From Methanomethylovorans sp. (GTDB lineage Archaea > Halobacteriota > Methanosarcinia > Methanosarcinales > Methanosarcinaceae), in NCBI GenBank assembly GCA_020854785.1, contig JAHFZE010000038.1, positions 1 to 8,006 of the forward strand: a stretch of 8,006 nt of DNA, given 5' to 3'. Positions within the stretch are counted from its first letter, which is position 1; every line of letters starts with the position of its first letter. The notes below the pieces were generated by a model. The model worked only from the letters and a program-made list of their open reading frames with translations, did no database searches and was not told the origin of the DNA. This document shows, in pieces, positions 7,103-8,006 of the stretch. The position numbers and the translations under genes are program-made.

Positions 7103-7414
7103 TATGCCAGCAGACTTAAAAAGTGATTTTAGATCTGATTAGTTCAGGCTATGCTCATCAAAAAAGCGGGACATAGTTTTTATCTCTGGCTTTTATGTGT
7201 GTGACCCACCATTCCTTAAGAAAATCTGAAATGTTGAAACTAAGACCCACTTTCCTTGCTGAATATTCTTTTTAAAATCCACAATTCTTCAACATTTGTT
7301 AATTAAAATGGCTAGTAGTTTTACTTCGTTACTTTGCAATTTATGGATCCCAGCGGTACGCTTATTAGTTGCTTATGCAATTATTGCGCACGCAACAAAA
7401 AGGAAGCCATAATA
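7103..7414. other. Intergenic region with repeats, a weak terminator candidate and an operator
   Basis: No gene is seen. Transcription from the ATPase may end at the T-run 7177-7181, preceded by a short CTATG/CATAG inverted repeat (7149-7153 and 7172-7176; long loop, so weak). GACCCAC-(CA/T)-TTCCTT occurs twice in direct order, at 7203-7217 and 7244-7257. A perfect 10-bp inverted repeat, AAATGTTGAA at 7229-7238 and TTCAACATTT at 7288-7297, encloses the second copy. TATA-like candidates for the regulator gene lie at 7270-7278, 7299-7308 and, weakly, 7339-7345; none is clearly best. A dyad operator follows at 7368-7396. Confidence 0.5.
7368..7396. promoter_or_regulatory. Double MarR-type operator, two TTGC-N4-GCAA sites
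   Basis: Two 12-bp sites lie side by side: TTGCTTATGCAA at 7369-7380 and TTGCGCACGCAA at 7384-7395, with 3 bp between them. The whole 29-bp segment is also a dyad about 7382 (GTTGC-4-GCAAT-1-ATTGC-4-GCAAC). The form TTGC-N4-GCAA matches the well-known E. coli MarR site TTGCCTGGGCAA. The operator ends 18 nt before the ATG of the MarR-family gene, where a bound dimer could block initiation or elongation. Autoregulation is inferred. Confidence 0.6.
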
Positions 7415-7876
7415 ATGGACAAACTAAGAGAACAGGAATCTATTGGCAGGGATATATCCCACCTTTTCAGGTCCATTCGGAACTTCATGGGACGACGGCT
7501 TCAGCCTTATGGGATAGGTGATGCACAGTTCCCTTTCCTTATGCTGCTACTGCACGAGGATGGTATTAGCCAGGAACGTCTTGCAACTTATTTAAAATGC
7601 GACCGAGCAACGAGTGCAAGGTCGATAGCCCGGCTGGAACATGCTGGATATGTGCGCAGGCTTGTAGACCCTGAAGATAGAAGGGCATACAAGGTATTCC
7701 TTACGGAACAGGGTCAGGAGCTGGGTGATGTATTGTGGTCAGTTTCAAAAGAACTGAACGGCATATTGCTTGAGGGTTTTAGCGATGAGGAAAAACTGGC
7801 TTTCAGAAAAATGATCAAGAGAGCTGGTATGAACATCTCGAAATGGGAACAGATCAGGAAGACCGCAGATGAATGA
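7415..7876 (+). CDS. MarR-family transcriptional regulator
   Basis: The 153-residue product should be a dimeric winged-helix DNA-binding protein, most likely a ligand-sensitive repressor of the efflux gene behind it. Residues 1-35 give the N-terminal dimerisation helix (ISHLFRSIRNFMGRRL). The helix-turn-helix lies at about 50-80 (ISQERLATYLKCDRATSARS, recognition helix RATSARSIARLEHAG). The wing contains the family motif DPEDRRAYKVFLT (85-97). Helices from 98 to 150 complete the dimer interface. ATG at 7415 has AGGAAG 8 nt upstream. A longer frame back to 7334 would run through the operator and add 27 residues with no family likeness, so it is rejected. The stop overlaps the MATE start by 8 nt, indicating a coupled operon. 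The ligand cannot be predicted; Cys62 near the recognition helix could allow redox or thiol sensing, but this is speculation. Confidence 0.92.
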   Translation: MDKLREQESIGRDISHLFRSIRNFMGRRLQPYGIGDAQFPFLMLLLHEDGISQERLATYLKCDRATSARSIARLEHAGYVRRLVDPEDRRAYKVFLTEQGQELGDVLWSVSKELNGILLEGFSDEEKLAFRKMIKRAGMNISKWEQIRKTADE

Positions 7877-8006
7877 AAGTCCACATGCAGGTGAGAACTA
7901 CAAGGCAGGTCATATGACCACAGGGATGAAGACATTAATGGGTGATCCCAGGAAGGCTATCTTAAAACTAGGTATGCCTATGATGCTTGCCATGTCAGTG
8001 CAGACG
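7869..8006 (+). CDS. MATE-family multidrug efflux transporter, N-terminal fragment (runs off the edge)
   Basis: Only 46 codons are inside the window. The characteristic start of MATE/NorM-type antiporters is visible: MGDPRKAILKLGMPMMLAMS followed by VQT, that is the (M)GDP(x)KAIxKLxxPMM motif leading into the first membrane helix. Members export cationic drugs or metabolites in exchange for Na+ or H+. ATG at 7869 has AGGAAG 7 nt upstream and overlaps the MarR gene by 8 nt; the in-frame ATGs at 7914 and 7926 would remove a polar tail of 15 or 19 residues and remain possible. Position behind a MarR gene with a double operator suggests that the regulator controls this pump. Confidence 0.85.
   Translation, partial: MNESPHAGENYKAGHMTTGMKTLMGDPRKAILKLGMPMMLAMSVQT

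Noticed and set aside
7334..7414. 27-residue N-terminal extension of the MarR protein
   Set aside because: The extension would be encoded across the double operator and shows no family likeness; ATG 7415 has a good Shine-Dalgarno.

Overview
The window looks like chromosomal DNA of a methanogenic archaeon, most likely a member of the Methanosarcinaceae. The grounds are archaeal TATA-box promoters, a secreted COG1361/CARDB-like surface protein next to an ABC-2 exporter, an IS630-type transposase remnant of the kind common in these genomes, and moderate-GC genes set in very AT-rich spacers. The taxon is an inference, because the window holds no rRNA or methanogenesis gene.

Layout: 1-476 is AT-rich and almost gene-free; the left edge has an open minus-strand frame without a start codon. 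477-865 (minus) is a decayed IS630-type transposase, with only the N-terminal helix-turn-helix part left and a frameshift near 656. 866-928 (minus) is a 20-codon gene stub that runs into the transposase remnant. From 6063 down to 933 the minus strand carries a tight operon. In transcription order it encodes an ABC-2 permease fused to a PrsW-like intramembrane protease, a second ABC-2 permease, a secreted membrane-anchored protein with CARDB-like domains, and a small membrane protein. The first three genes overlap or nearly touch. The ATP-binding subunit (6194-7102) is on the plus strand and is divergently transcribed from a 130-bp AT-rich spacer holding TATA boxes for both directions.

After a 312-bp spacer comes a second plus-strand unit: a MarR-family regulator (7415-7876) and the start of a MATE-family efflux pump (from 7869, cut by the right edge), overlapping by 8 nt. 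Just upstream of the regulator are two adjacent copies of TTGC-N4-GCAA, which resemble the classical MarR operator, so this pair is probably an autoregulated drug or metabolite efflux operon.

The point of greatest interest is the divergent ABC cluster. One ATPase, two different permeases, a protease built into one permease, a large surface protein and a small membrane protein look like one exporter or envelope-processing machine. Its substrate cannot be told from sequence.
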